Under the pieces are notes generated by a model. It was not told where the DNA came from, did no database searches, and was given only the letters and a program-made list of their open reading frames with translations. From Zymomonas sp. (GTDB lineage Bacteria > Pseudomonadota > Alphaproteobacteria > Sphingomonadales > Sphingomonadaceae), in assembly GCA_027489105.1 (NCBI GenBank), contig JAIYAJ010000540.1, positions 1 through 12,186 of the forward strand: a DNA stretch of 12,186 bases, in the 5' to 3' direction. The stretch's first letter is position 1. The number at the start of each line of letters is the position of its first letter. Below, piece after piece: positions 1 through 8,101 of the stretch. The position numbers and the translations under genes were made by a program.

Positions 1-2492
1 ACTCCTCGATCTATGACGCCCTCGCTCGTCTGGCCCAGGACTGGGCGATGCGCGTCCCGCTGATCGACGGCCAGGGCAATTTCGGCTCGATGGATCCCGA
101 TCCGCCCGCGTCGATGCGCTACACCGAGGCGCGGCTTGCCAAGGTGACGATGACCCTGCTCGAGGATCTCGAGAAGGACACGGTCAACTTCACCCCCAAT
201 TATGACGGCTCGCGGTCGGAGCCGCAGGTTCTGCCCGCGCGCTTCCCGAACCTGCTCGTCAACGGCGCCGGCGGCATCGCGGTCGGCATGGCGACCAACA
301 TTCCACCCCATAATCTGGGCGAGGTCATCGCCGCCTGCAAAGCCTATGTCGAAAACCCGGCGATCAGCATCGACGAGCTGATGGCGATCGTGCCTGCGCC
401 CGATTTCCCGACGGGGGCGATGATCCTCGGCCAGTCGGGCGCGCGCCAGGCCTATCATACGGGTCGCGGCTCGATCATCATGCGCTCGCGCCACGTCGTC
501 GAGGAAGGCCGCAACGATCGCCGCTCGATCGTGCTGACCGAGATTCCCTATCAGGTCGGCAAGTCCGGGCTGGTCGAGAAGATCGCCGAGGCCGCCAAGG
601 ACAAGCGGATCGAGGGCGTTTCGGACATCCGCGACGAATCCAACCGCCACGGCGTGCGCATCGTTCTCGAACTGAAGCGCGATGCGACCCCCGACGTGGT
701 GCTGAACCAGCTGTGGCGCCACACGCCGGCGCAGACCAGCTTCCCGGCCAACATGCTCGCCATCCGTGGCGGGCGTCCGGAAACGCTCAACCTCCGCGAC
801 ATCATCGAATCCTTCGTGAAGTTCCGCGAGGAGGTGATCACCCGCCGGTCCAAGTTCGAACTGAACAAGGCCCGCGAGCGCGCCCATATCCTGCTCGGGC
901 TGGTGATCGCTGTCACCAATCTCGACGAGGTCGTGCGGATCATCCGCGGTTCGGCTAGCCCGGCCGAGGCGCGTGCCTCGCTGCTCGCGCGCGAATGGCC
1001 GCGCAACGAGATCGAATCCTACATCAAGCTGGTCGAGGCGGTCGATACGATCGACGACGCGCCCACCTATCAGCTGACCGAGACCCAGGTCCGCGCGATC
1101 CTCGACCTGCGCCTGCACCGCCTGACGGCGCTCGGTCGCGACGAAATCGGCGGCGAGCTGGCCGAGTTGGCCGCATCGATCGCCGAGCTTCTGGAAATCC
1201 TCGGCAACCGCGTCCGCCTCTATCAGGTCCTGGTCGAGGAACTGGACGCGGTGCTGGTCGAGTTCGCCACGCCGCGCCGGACGCTGATCGCACCCGCTGG
1301 GGACGATATCGACGACGAGGACCTGATCGAGCGCGAGGACATGGTCGTCACCGTGACCCATGGCGGCTATATCAAGCGCACCCCGCTCGAAGCCTTCCGC
1401 GCCCAGCGCCGCGGCGGCAAGGGCCGCTCTGGCATGGCGACCAAGGAAGAGGATGCCGTCACCGAACTGTTCGTGACGAGCACCCACACGCCGGTGCTGT
1501 TCTTCTCGAACCACGGCAAGGTCTATCGCAAGAAGGTGTGGCGCCTGCCCGAAGGTGCGCCGCAGGCGCGCGGGCGGCCGATGATCAACCTGCTGCCGCT
1601 GGCCGATGGCGAGAAGATCACAACCGTGCTGCCGCTGCCCGAGGACGAGGAAAGCTGGGGCTCGCTCCACGTCGTCTTCGCGACCGCGCACGGCAATGTC
1701 CGCCGCAACTCGATGGACGCCTTCGCCAATGTGCCGACCAACGGCAAATTCGCGATGCGCTTCGACGAGGACGCGACCGATCGCCTGATCGGCGTCGCGC
1801 TGCTCACCCAGAGCGACGACGTCCTGCTGGCGACCCGCGCGGGCAAGGCGATCCGCTTCGCCTCCACCGATATTCGCGAGTTCCAGAGCCGCACCTCGAC
1901 CGGCGTGCGCGGCATCCTGCTCAAGGATGGCGACGAGGTCATCTCGCTGTCGATCCTGAAGGGGTTCGAGGCGTCGACCGAGGAGCGCGAAGCCTATCTC
2001 CGCGCCGCACCCTGGAAGGACAATGGCGCCGAGCCGACCCTGTCACCCGAGCGCATGGCCGAGTTCGAGGCGGCCGAGGAGTTCATCCTCACCGTCTGCG
2101 CCAATGGCTATGGCAAGCGCAGCTCCGCCTATGAATATCGCCGGACCGGCCGTGGCGGCCAGGGCATCGGCAATATCGACAATCTGGAACGCAACGGCCC
2201 GGTCGTCGCCAGCTTCCCGGCCCATAATGGCGAGCAGCTGATGCTGGTTACCGATCAGGCCAAGCTGATCCGCCTGTCGGTCGGCGACACCCGCGTGATC
2301 GGCCGCAATTCGGCCGGCGTCCGCCTGTTCAACGTGTCCGACAATGAGCATGTCGTCGGCGCAGCGCGGATCGAGGAAAGCGAAGAGGATGCCGAGGTCG
2401 ATCTGGGCGACGGCGAGCAGACCATCGCGCCCGAGGACGGCGCGGTGATCGGCGAGGACCTCGCCGACGGCGCCGAAGACGGCGAAGCCTGA
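1..2492 (+). CDS. gyrA: DNA gyrase subunit A, 5'-truncated by the window edge
   Basis: GyrA is the DNA-cleaving and rejoining subunit of gyrase, which works as GyrA2GyrB2 to introduce negative supercoils. The frame is open from base 3, so the gene begins before the window; about the first 80 residues are missing. The first codons read Ser-Ser-Ile-Tyr-Asp, aligning with the E. coli quinolone region from Ser83 to Asp87. The active-site tyrosine (Tyr122 in E. coli) is the TAC at 120-122 in the motif MRYTEARL. A GyrA box, QRRGGKG, starts at 1404; this argues for GyrA rather than ParC. The beta-pinwheel C-terminal domain carries an extra charged segment around 1965-2080, as I recall for alphaproteobacterial GyrA, and ends in a long acidic tail. 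Stop TGA at 2490-2492, followed directly by a hairpin. Identification is very secure. Confidence 0.97.
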   Translation, partial: SSIYDALARLAQDWAMRVPLIDGQGNFGSMDPDPPASMRYTEARLAKVTMTLLEDLEKDTVNFTPNYDGSRSEPQVLPARFPNLLVNGAGGIAVGMATNIPPHNLGEVIAACKAYVENPAISIDELMAIVPAPDFPTGAMILGQSGARQAYHTGRGSIIMRSRHVVEEGRNDRRSIVLTEIPYQVGKSGLVEKIAEAAKDKRIEGVSDIRDESNRHGVRIVLELKRDATPDVVLNQLWRHTPAQTSFPANMLAIRGGRPETLNLRDIIESFVKFREEVITRRSKFELNKARERAHILLGLVIAVTNLDEVVRIIRGSASPAEARASLLAREWPRNEIESYIKLVEAVDTIDDAPTYQLTETQVRAILDLRLHRLTALGRDEIGGELAELAASIAELLEILGNRVRLYQVLVEELDAVLVEFATPRRTLIAPAGDDIDDEDLIEREDMVVTVTHGGYIKRTPLEAFRAQRRGGKGRSGMATKEEDAVTELFVTSTHTPVLFFSNHGKVYRKKVWRLPEGAPQARGRPMINLLPLADGEKITTVLPLPEDEESWGSLHVVFATAHGNVRRNSMDAFANVPTNGKFAMRFDEDATDRLIGVALLTQSDDVLLATRAGKAIRFASTDIREFQSRTSTGVRGILLKDGDEVISLSILKGFEASTEEREAYLRAAPWKDNGAEPTLSPERMAEFEAAEEFILTVCANGYGKRSSAYEYRRTGRGGQGIGNIDNLERNGPVVASFPAHNGEQLMLVTDQAKLIRLSVGDTRVIGRNSAGVRLFNVSDNEHVVGAARIEESEEDAEVDLGDGEQTIAPEDGAVIGEDLADGAEDGEA

Positions 2493-2496
2493 TCGA

Positions 2497-2517
2497 GGGG
2501 CGGCCCATGGCCGCCCC
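2497..2517. terminator. Hairpin between convergent gyrA and the host-attachment gene
   Basis: A perfect 9-bp stem, GGGGCGGCC (2497-2505) with GGCCGCCCC (2509-2517), closes a 3-nt loop. It begins 4 bases after the gyrA stop and ends 9 bases before the stop of the opposing gene, so it is placed to serve both strands. There is no clear T-tract on either side, so calling it an intrinsic terminator is inference from position and stem strength. Confidence 0.6.
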
Positions 2518-2526
2518 CTCAACTTC

Positions 2527-2967
2527 TCAGTGCGCTTTCAGCAGCTGCTCGACCTTGTCGATCGGATGGTTGACATAATCCTTGTCGAGTTCGGCCACGA
2601 TCCGGTCCGACACGCTCCGATCATAGGCTTGGCGTAGCTCGCCGAGCGTGCGGGGCGGCGCCACGACGATGATATCGAGCGCGCCGTTCTTCTGCACCTT
2701 GGCCTTCAGCAGGTCCGCCATGTCGCGCGCGAAGCGATCTTCTTCGAGCTGGTGGTAATCGGGCTCCTCGAAGGCGTTGAGCCCGCCGCCGACCTGGCTC
2801 ATCGCGCGGCCCGGCGCATCGGTCTTGAGGTCGCGATCCTCCAGCCCCGCCTGGGCGCGCTGGTCCTCGACGACCAGATTGGGATAGTCGGCATCGCCCT
2901 CGTTGCGCAGGAACAGCGACTTGCGGCCATCCGCCAGCATCACCAGGGCATCATGTGCGATCCGCAT
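2527..2967 (-). CDS. Host-attachment-type protein (baeRF family 12-like)
   Basis: A 146-aa soluble protein resembling the family first annotated as 'protein required for attachment to host cells' (Pfam PF10116/PF18856) and later grouped with bacterial relatives of archaeo-eukaryotic release factor domains. Seen in the sequence: an N-terminal strand with Asp near residue 6, a central APGRAMSQVGGG-like loop, and a C-terminal half with DIIVVAPPRTLGELR followed by a ...ELDKDYVNHP... segment typical of the family. No signal peptide or membrane segment. The ATG at 2965-2967 is preceded by a good AGAGGAG-type ribosome site (complement of about 2971-2980). It lies 61 bp downstream of the PLA2-like gene on the same strand, so co-transcription is possible. 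Its real function is unknown; the attachment name comes from an Agrobacterium phenotype and should not be taken literally here. Confidence 0.8.
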   Translation of the reverse strand: MRIAHDALVMLADGRKSLFLRNEGDADYPNLVVEDQRAQAGLEDRDLKTDAPGRAMSQVGGGLNAFEEPDYHQLEEDRFARDMADLLKAKVQKNGALDIIVVAPPRTLGELRQAYDRSVSDRIVAELDKDYVNHPIDKVEQLLKAH

Positions 2968-3028
2968 AATTCTCTCCTCTCAATGGGTTGAAAGGGAAAC
3001 GCGTCATCGTCGCCGGGGTTGCCCGCCC

Positions 3029-3313
3029 TCAGTAGTTGCGGAAGATCTTGCGCACCAACTGCCCGCGCCAGGGGCGGCCATGATAGTTGAAGAAGAACCA
3101 GCCATAGACCGTCGTGAAGAACAGCACGAGCGGCGCCAGCGGGTCGCGGTTCGCCCGCATGTGCCGATAGAGCGCCAGATCGGCCGCGCGGCGGTCGCGC
3201 TCGGTCCCCCCGCCATATATGCCATAGGCATTGTCGTGCGCGCGGCAGCCCGCGTTGCGATTATGCTTGGTGCCGTCCATGAAAAGGCAATAGTGACGTT
3301 CCTGGTCGGCCAT
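3029..3313 (-). CDS. Small protein with phospholipase A2-like His-Asp motif
   Basis: A 94-aa protein when started at the ATG at 3311-3313; a TTG at 3347-3349 would add 12 residues and overlap the divergent gene. The core is DGTKHNRNAGCRAHDNAYG followed by a helix with ..RRAADLAL.., that is C-x-x-H-D-x-x-Y and then A-D-x-x-L (His26, Asp27, Tyr30). This order is the signature of phospholipase A2-like folds, where the His-Asp pair activates water and a loop before it binds calcium; here the loop would be the DGTKHN stretch, which is not a canonical calcium loop. Two cysteines (9 and 23) could pair. The C-terminal third is aromatic and hydrophobic (LVLFFTTVYGWFFF) and may sit on a membrane. There is no signal peptide. 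I do not recognise a named family. The PLA2 call is motif-based and tentative; the gene is adjacent to lipase-like and P450 genes. Confidence 0.6.
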   Translation of the reverse strand: MADQERHYCLFMDGTKHNRNAGCRAHDNAYGIYGGGTERDRRAADLALYRHMRANRDPLAPLVLFFTTVYGWFFFNYHGRPWRGQLVRKIFRNY

Positions 3314-3335
3314 GAGGATCGAGTAAGCAGCGGCG

Positions 3336-4466
3336 ATGCCGGGGTTCAAGCGTAAAATATTCTATCTCAGCGGTTTCGATCCCCGGGGTGCCCGCTTCTA
3401 CCACCAGCTCTATGCCGAGCAGGCGGCTCTCTACGCGCGCGCCAGCGGCCACGACATAGCGGTGGGCAAGCGTCGCCGGCTGCCGCCCCATTCGGTCGGC
3501 TGGACGGTCGAGGACCGCAGCGACGATGCCGTCACCGAGCATGAGTTTCTCGGCTGGGACGACGTGATCCGCACCCACTGGGTCAAGAATCCGATCGGGC
3601 TGCTGCGCCATTCGGTCCGCGCCTATTGGAACTTCACCCGGCTGCTCGACTGGCCGATCGTGCGCAAATTCCCCTGGGGCGTGCGCTTCGCCTTCTATTA
3701 TCCCGGCGTCTCGACGATCCTGCTGCCGGTGCTGTTCGGGCTGCTGCTCGCGCTGCCGGCGGCGATCCTGCTGGGCCCGCTCTGGGGCGGTCTCGCCGCC
3801 GCCCTCGTCGGCCTTGCCGTCGCGATGTTCGTGGTGCGCAAGATCCAGGGCTTCTGGCTGCTGCGCTTCATCATCTTCAACGACACGCTTGCGGGCGACC
3901 GCCTGCCCGGCGACGTCGACGATCGCATGGCCGCCTTCGCCGACCGCATCCGCGCCAGCCTGTCGGAGGACTGGGACGAGATATTGTTCGTCACCCACAG
4001 CAACGGCTCGATCATGGCGGTGCCGATCATGGCGCGCATCCTGGCGGCCGAAAGCGGGCGCCTCCCCGACCGCTTCAGCCTCGTCACCCTGGGGTCGTGC
4101 ATCGCCCTGATCGGCAACCGCAAGGACAGCCACCGCTTCCACGCGCAGCTGGAGGCGGTCGGCCAGGGCGATTTCCACTGGCTCGACATCGGATCGATCA
4201 CCGACGGCGCCTGCATCGCGGGCATCGATCCCTGCATCAGCTGCGAGCAGCCCCGCCGCGCGCGCCTGTTCCAGACCAGCCCGCGCTGGTTCAAATATTG
4301 CGATCCCGCGACCTATCAGGCGCGCCGCCGCAACAAATATGAGACGCATTTCGATTATCTGCGGACCTTCGACCGGCTCTCCCCGCTCGACTATATCGGA
4401 ATAAGCTCGGGCGCCCGCCCCCTCGCCGCGTCGATCGAGGCGTTCAAGGCCGACAATCATGGCTGA
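3336..4466 (+). CDS. Membrane-hairpin alpha/beta-hydrolase-like protein
   Basis: A 376-aa protein of no named family that I recognise. It opens with a strand and loop, KIFYLSGFDPRG, in the place of the oxyanion-hole strand of an alpha/beta hydrolase. Residues about 126-167 form two hydrophobic helices separated by a short turn, a membrane hairpin inserted in the fold. Then comes a nucleophile elbow, T-H-S222-N-G-S, which is G-x-S-x-G with the first Gly replaced by Thr. A C-terminal T-H338-F-D could supply the histidine, with Asp284 or Asp290 as acid. The start at 3336 lacks a good Shine-Dalgarno sequence, but the conserved-looking strand begins five residues in, so little can be lost. The stop overlaps the P450 ATG by 8 bp, which implies translational coupling. 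It probably acts on a lipid or ester at the inner membrane; the substrate is unknown. Confidence 0.75.
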   Translation: MPGFKRKIFYLSGFDPRGARFYHQLYAEQAALYARASGHDIAVGKRRRLPPHSVGWTVEDRSDDAVTEHEFLGWDDVIRTHWVKNPIGLLRHSVRAYWNFTRLLDWPIVRKFPWGVRFAFYYPGVSTILLPVLFGLLLALPAAILLGPLWGGLAAALVGLAVAMFVVRKIQGFWLLRFIIFNDTLAGDRLPGDVDDRMAAFADRIRASLSEDWDEILFVTHSNGSIMAVPIMARILAAESGRLPDRFSLVTLGSCIALIGNRKDSHRFHAQLEAVGQGDFHWLDIGSITDGACIAGIDPCISCEQPRRARLFQTSPRWFKYCDPATYQARRRNKYETHFDYLRTFDRLSPLDYIGISSGARPLAASIEAFKADNHG

Positions 4467-5862
4467 TCCGCAGGACGAAGACTGCGGCTTCATCCCGCCC
4501 TACCCGGTCCCGCACCGGGGCAAGGCGTCGCTGGTCAAGCGCTTCCTGACCGGCTGGAACAGCTGGATCCACACGCTGTTCGAGCGCAGCTACACGATGC
4601 AGATGGGCGAGATCCGCCTGCCCCGCCTCGACTTCTACATCGCCAACGACCTGTCGGTGGTCGACCGGGTGATGGACGACAAGGAAAAGGCGTTTCCCAA
4701 GCACCGCTTCCTCAACGACCTGCTCGATCCGCTGATCGGCAACAGCGTCTTCTCGGCCAATGGGCAGGACTGGGAAGAGCAGCGGACGATGGTCAACCCC
4801 GCCTTCGCCCACACCAACCTGAAGCGCGTCTTCCCGGCGATGCAGGCGGCGGTCGACGATCTGCTCGCGACGATCGCGGCGATGGACCGCAGCCGCCCGA
4901 TCGAGGTCGATCCGCTGATGACGCATGTCGCGGCCGACATCATCTACCGCACCATTTTCTCGGTGAAGCTCGACGCCGACAGCGCCGAGCATATCTACCA
5001 CGCCTTCCACCGCTATCAGAAGAACGTCCAGCCGGCGGCGATGCTCAAGCTCTACGGCCTGCCGCTGCTCGGCTATCGCAAGCGCGCCGAAAAGGCCGCC
5101 CAGGCGATCCACGGCGTGTTCGGCCCGATCGTGCGGACCCGCTACGACGCCTGGCACGCCGGCACCGGCGAGGCGCAGGACGACATCCTCCAGTCGCTGC
5201 TCGAAGCCCGCCATCCGCGCACCAGCCAGCCCTTCACCTATGTCGAGCTGATGGAGCAGATCTCGACGATCTTCCTCGCCGGCCACGAGACCGCCGCATC
5301 GGCGATGAGCTGGGCGCTCTACCTCCTCGCCGAATGCCCGCATGCGCAGGACGCGCTGGTGGCGGAGATCGAACGCGAGACGGCGGGCGCGCCGATCAGC
5401 TTCGAATCGCTGCGCGGCATGACGGCGGTGCGCAATCTGTTCAAGGAAACGCTGCGCCTCTACCCGCCGGTCAGCTTCTTCGTGCGCGAAGTGACCGCGG
5501 ACCTGACGCTGCGCGACAAATGGCTGAAGAAGGGCGCGATGCTCGTCATCTCGCCCTGGCTGATCCAGCGCAACCGCAACAACTGGAAATGCCCCCACGC
5601 CTTCGCACCCGAGCGGTTCGACGACCCCGAGCAGGCCGAAGCCAGCCGCCGCGCCTATATGCCCTTCGGCAAAGGCCCCCGCATCTGCATCGGCGCGGGC
5701 TTCGCTCAGCAGGAAGGCATGCTGATCATCGCCAGCATCGTCCGCGCGTTCCGGCTACGCTATCCCGAGCATATTAAGAAGCCGGAACCGGTGAGCCGGC
5801 TGACGCTGCGGCCGAAAGAGGCAGTGCAGTTGTTTTTTGGGGAGCAGGCGCCGGGGGCGTAA
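4459..5862 (+). CDS. Cytochrome P450 monooxygenase, family not assigned
   Basis: A complete 467-aa soluble-type P450, a heme-thiolate enzyme that inserts one oxygen atom into an organic substrate using electrons from a redox partner. All core motifs are present: the I-helix oxygen-activation motif A-G-H-E-T (274-278), the K-helix E330-T-L-R333, the PERF segment, and the heme loop PFGKGPRICIG with the axial Cys410. There is no N-terminal membrane anchor. The layout (E-T-L-R-L-Y-P-P, then a basic-rich segment before PERF) recalls the bacterial relatives of the CYP4/CYP102-like fatty-acid group rather than camphor-type P450s, but I cannot assign a CYP number. No ferredoxin or reductase gene lies in the window, so partners must be elsewhere. 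Its ATG lies inside the end of the hydrolase gene, with AAGG eight bases upstream, so the pair is almost certainly one transcription and translation unit. Confidence 0.95.
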   Translation: MADPQDEDCGFIPPYPVPHRGKASLVKRFLTGWNSWIHTLFERSYTMQMGEIRLPRLDFYIANDLSVVDRVMDDKEKAFPKHRFLNDLLDPLIGNSVFSANGQDWEEQRTMVNPAFAHTNLKRVFPAMQAAVDDLLATIAAMDRSRPIEVDPLMTHVAADIIYRTIFSVKLDADSAEHIYHAFHRYQKNVQPAAMLKLYGLPLLGYRKRAEKAAQAIHGVFGPIVRTRYDAWHAGTGEAQDDILQSLLEARHPRTSQPFTYVELMEQISTIFLAGHETAASAMSWALYLLAECPHAQDALVAEIERETAGAPISFESLRGMTAVRNLFKETLRLYPPVSFFVREVTADLTLRDKWLKKGAMLVISPWLIQRNRNNWKCPHAFAPERFDDPEQAEASRRAYMPFGKGPRICIGAGFAQQEGMLIIASIVRAFRLRYPEHIKKPEPVSRLTLRPKEAVQLFFGEQAPGA

Positions 5863-6138
5863 GTAGGTAGAGGCACTGAGGCGGACTTTCCGGAAGCGAC
5901 CATAGGGCACCTTGCGCGCGGGGCGCGCTAATAGGTCCGCTTCGCGCCCTAGGTTCGATCGTTCACAATCGAACGGCCCGGCTCGAAATCTGACGACTTG
6001 TGGAATCAGCAGCTTGCCCACCGTAACATCCTCGTTAACGTGATGCTGGGATGGTGGCTGCTATGAAACACACGCATATGTTTGCGCCAGCGCGAGCATG
6101 GCTACGCGCAGCCGTAGCCAATCGAGCCAGCTGGCCGT
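5863..6138. other. Gap with nested inverted repeats, no gene seen
   Basis: A 276-bp spacer between the P450 and the second hydrolase. It holds several short inverted repeats: GCGGAC/GTCCGC (5881-5886, 5935-5940), GCGCGC/GCGCGC (5914-5919, 5923-5928), the alternative GGGCGCG/CGCGCCC (5921-5927, 5943-5949), and GTTCGAT/ATCGAAC (5953-5959, 5968-5974). None has a T-tract. They may be a termination region for the P450 unit. No convincing promoter for the next gene was found, though a transcription start must lie here if that gene is expressed alone. Confidence 0.4.
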
Positions 6139-7869
6139 ATGGTCGATGAGAAAGCCGGCCTCTTGACCCCGGCCGGTCCCAGCGCAAGCCGCAAGACTAA
6201 ACCGCATTCTGCGATCATATACTTCCATGGCGTAGGAGATCCGCAGCGCCACCTGTCGTTGGGCAAATTCCTCGACCACTTCGACCTGTATGGGCAGCGG
6301 CAAGACAAGCACGCCGCTGGCAAGCCGCGCAGCTATAGCTACAGCGCGGAACTGTTTCCCGGGGAAGACGAGGTGACTAACTTCGTCGAATTCAAAAGGG
6401 TGATCGAGCGGAACGGGTCACCAGCGGTGGCGCGCGTCGTCCGCGTCTATGAGGCGTACTGGGTGCCCGAGGCCCGCTCGCGCTTTTCCTTTCCTTCGAC
6501 GATGACATGGTTGGTTTGGCGCGTGTTCTCCCCCATACGATACCTCGTGGCACCCTGGCGGGCTTTCCCCGCAATCAGATTGCTCTGCTTGTTCAAGCTC
6601 GCGGAAGAGTATTCCACGCCCGGACACCTTGAGAAGCTTGAGCGCTTCTACAGGGATTTCGAGAACTGGGAGAGCCGCAGCCTCTATCCGAGGGGGACGC
6701 TCAAGCAGTTCGAGACGTTCGTGCGGTCTAAGGTTGGCGAGGCGGAGGCGTCGCGTTTGCTAGTTGCGCTGCGGGCTTGGCGCGCCGGCTCCCGAACGCT
6801 CGCGCTGCGGCAATTCGCCAAACTGGTATCGCTCTTTGGCGCGATCACGGTGACGTTGGTGGCAGGAGCGCTGTTCTGTAGTTCCGTCGTGAGCGCGATG
6901 CACGAGGTCATGCCCCTGGTCGAAGCCGGTTCGACGTCGACTAGCCTCTACTCTGCGGCGCTTTTCATCACCGCTTCGCTGCTACTCGTTTATCGTGTCG
7001 CTCGAACATACGTATATGACGTTATATCTTGGACGTTGGAGTCGGAGCGCAGCTTCCAATTCGCCAGCCGCGAGCGCGTGATCCGATATTCCCAGAGACT
7101 CATTCGCAAGGTGGCCGCGCATCCCGGGTGCAGCGACGTCACCATCGTATCCCACAGTCTCGGCTCGTGCATCGCGACGGAGGCGCTTCTTCAAGAGGGA
7201 ACGCGCGAAAAGGCACGCGAAAGGCAGGGCGCGCCCACCTTCCTTCACAAAGTCAGATCGATCTTCACGATTGGATCGCCGTTGGATTTGATCTTCTTCT
7301 TCTTTCAGGCGGATCAGACTTTCTCGCACAGATACAACAGGATTCAGGAGGAACGGCGGCTATCCATTGGCCTGCCGCCCTTCCAAGTAGCAGGCCGTAA
7401 GACCGACACAATGATCTACAACGTGTGGTCGCGCTTCGATCCGATTAGCTCTTCGATGCATTCGCTTAGGAAGAGGATGTCGGAACCCCGCGGCGCGATC
7501 GTCAACTTCGAGGTGTTGCCGCCGGCGGCGCCTATGCCGCTCGGTACCCACACGAGTTATTTCGCCGACCCGAATCTCATGTCCGCCATCTATTCGTCTG
7601 TCATGGGAACCAAACCCAGACTCGACCGGCAGGATCTGGCGGCGTATTTTAAAGATCATAACAGCCTCCGCCTGCCCGCCCTCAGATGGCCATGGCTCCT
7701 CCCCACCATCGGGCTCTGCGGACTTAAGCCGGCATCGACATGGCTATCCTTCGTCGGCCTGATCGGCGGATATTTCGTTATTGGTGCGGTTCGCCGGCGA
7801 AGGCTGCTTTCCGACTATGAAATTAGGTTCGGGAGGTTTTTGAAGCGGAGCCGGATAAGGGTTGACTAA
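6139..7869 (+). CDS. Large membrane-associated alpha/beta serine hydrolase
   Basis: A 576-aa protein with a legible alpha/beta-hydrolase triad. The oxyanion strand IIYFHGVGDP lies at residues 26-35. The nucleophile elbow is S-H-S340-L-G-S, again lacking the first Gly of G-x-S-x-G. Asp434 (WSRFDPIS) and His471 (GTHTSYF) are well placed as acid and base. Two membrane helices (about 229-253 and 270-285) precede the elbow, and another hydrophobic stretch lies near the C-terminus (about 515-552), followed by a basic tail. The ATG is the first possible start, since an in-frame TAG lies at 6115; no clear ribosome site precedes it. It shares order and spacing of parts with the 376-aa hydrolase upstream of the P450, but sequence identity is low. 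Base composition is lower than its left neighbours (60 bases from 6961 are 47% GC), which suggests separate acquisition. Substrate unknown; lipase or esterase activity is inferred. Confidence 0.8.
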   Translation: MVDEKAGLLTPAGPSASRKTKPHSAIIYFHGVGDPQRHLSLGKFLDHFDLYGQRQDKHAAGKPRSYSYSAELFPGEDEVTNFVEFKRVIERNGSPAVARVVRVYEAYWVPEARSRFSFPSTMTWLVWRVFSPIRYLVAPWRAFPAIRLLCLFKLAEEYSTPGHLEKLERFYRDFENWESRSLYPRGTLKQFETFVRSKVGEAEASRLLVALRAWRAGSRTLALRQFAKLVSLFGAITVTLVAGALFCSSVVSAMHEVMPLVEAGSTSTSLYSAALFITASLLLVYRVARTYVYDVISWTLESERSFQFASRERVIRYSQRLIRKVAAHPGCSDVTIVSHSLGSCIATEALLQEGTREKARERQGAPTFLHKVRSIFTIGSPLDLIFFFFQADQTFSHRYNRIQEERRLSIGLPPFQVAGRKTDTMIYNVWSRFDPISSSMHSLRKRMSEPRGAIVNFEVLPPAAPMPLGTHTSYFADPNLMSAIYSSVMGTKPRLDRQDLAAYFKDHNSLRLPALRWPWLLPTIGLCGLKPASTWLSFVGLIGGYFVIGAVRRRRLLSDYEIRFGRFLKRSRIRVD

Positions 7870-7933
7870 AGCAGGTCGCGATCACATACTGGTGGGTAGA
7901 GCATGGTGCAAGCTCTGTGCAACGCACCTGTTA

Positions 7934-7958
7934 GGGGCTGCTTCTTTGAGGCAGCCCC
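7934..7958. terminator. Strong hairpin between convergent genes
   Basis: GGGGCTGC (7934-7941) pairs with GCAGCCCC (7951-7958). The stem continues through one T-G wobble and two further pairs to a TTT loop, giving about 11 bp. It lies between the converging 576-aa hydrolase gene (stop at 7869) and the small exported-protein gene (stop at 8102). No T-run follows on either strand, so termination is inferred from the structure and position. The rest of 7870-8101 shows no gene and no repeat that I can support. Confidence 0.55.
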
Positions 7959-8101
7959 GCACACCCCGATACGGTGCTAATGTATTCATTTTCATCCCGG
8001 CCCTGCGAGCCATCCATAATCTGGCGCATCGACAGAACCTTGCTTTAATTTTCAGCACGGTTCCAAGAAGAATAACTCCGGATCGCCACCTACGTCATCC
8101 G

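Noticed and set aside
995..2134. A 379-codon open frame in another frame inside gyrA
   Set aside because: It is a shadow of the GC-rich gyrA frame: Arg/Ala/Pro-rich, no recognisable domain, and gyrA is certain.
2995..3025. A possible EcfG-type stress promoter before the host-attachment gene
   Set aside because: GGCAAC-N16-CGTT on the minus strand is near the GGAAC-N16/17-CGTT pattern, but the -35 part does not match well enough.
3261..4493. A 410-codon minus-strand open frame over the first hydrolase gene
   Set aside because: Its composition (Asp, Arg, Ala, Gln, Glu rich, no motifs) is that of an antisense shadow, and the plus frame has membrane helices and a nucleophile elbow.
4444..5598. 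A 384-codon minus-strand open frame over the P450 gene
   Set aside because: Antisense shadow of a complete P450 with all core motifs.
5941..5990. A tRNA-like GGTTCGA loop after the P450 gene
   Set aside because: No acceptor, D or anticodon arms can be drawn around it.
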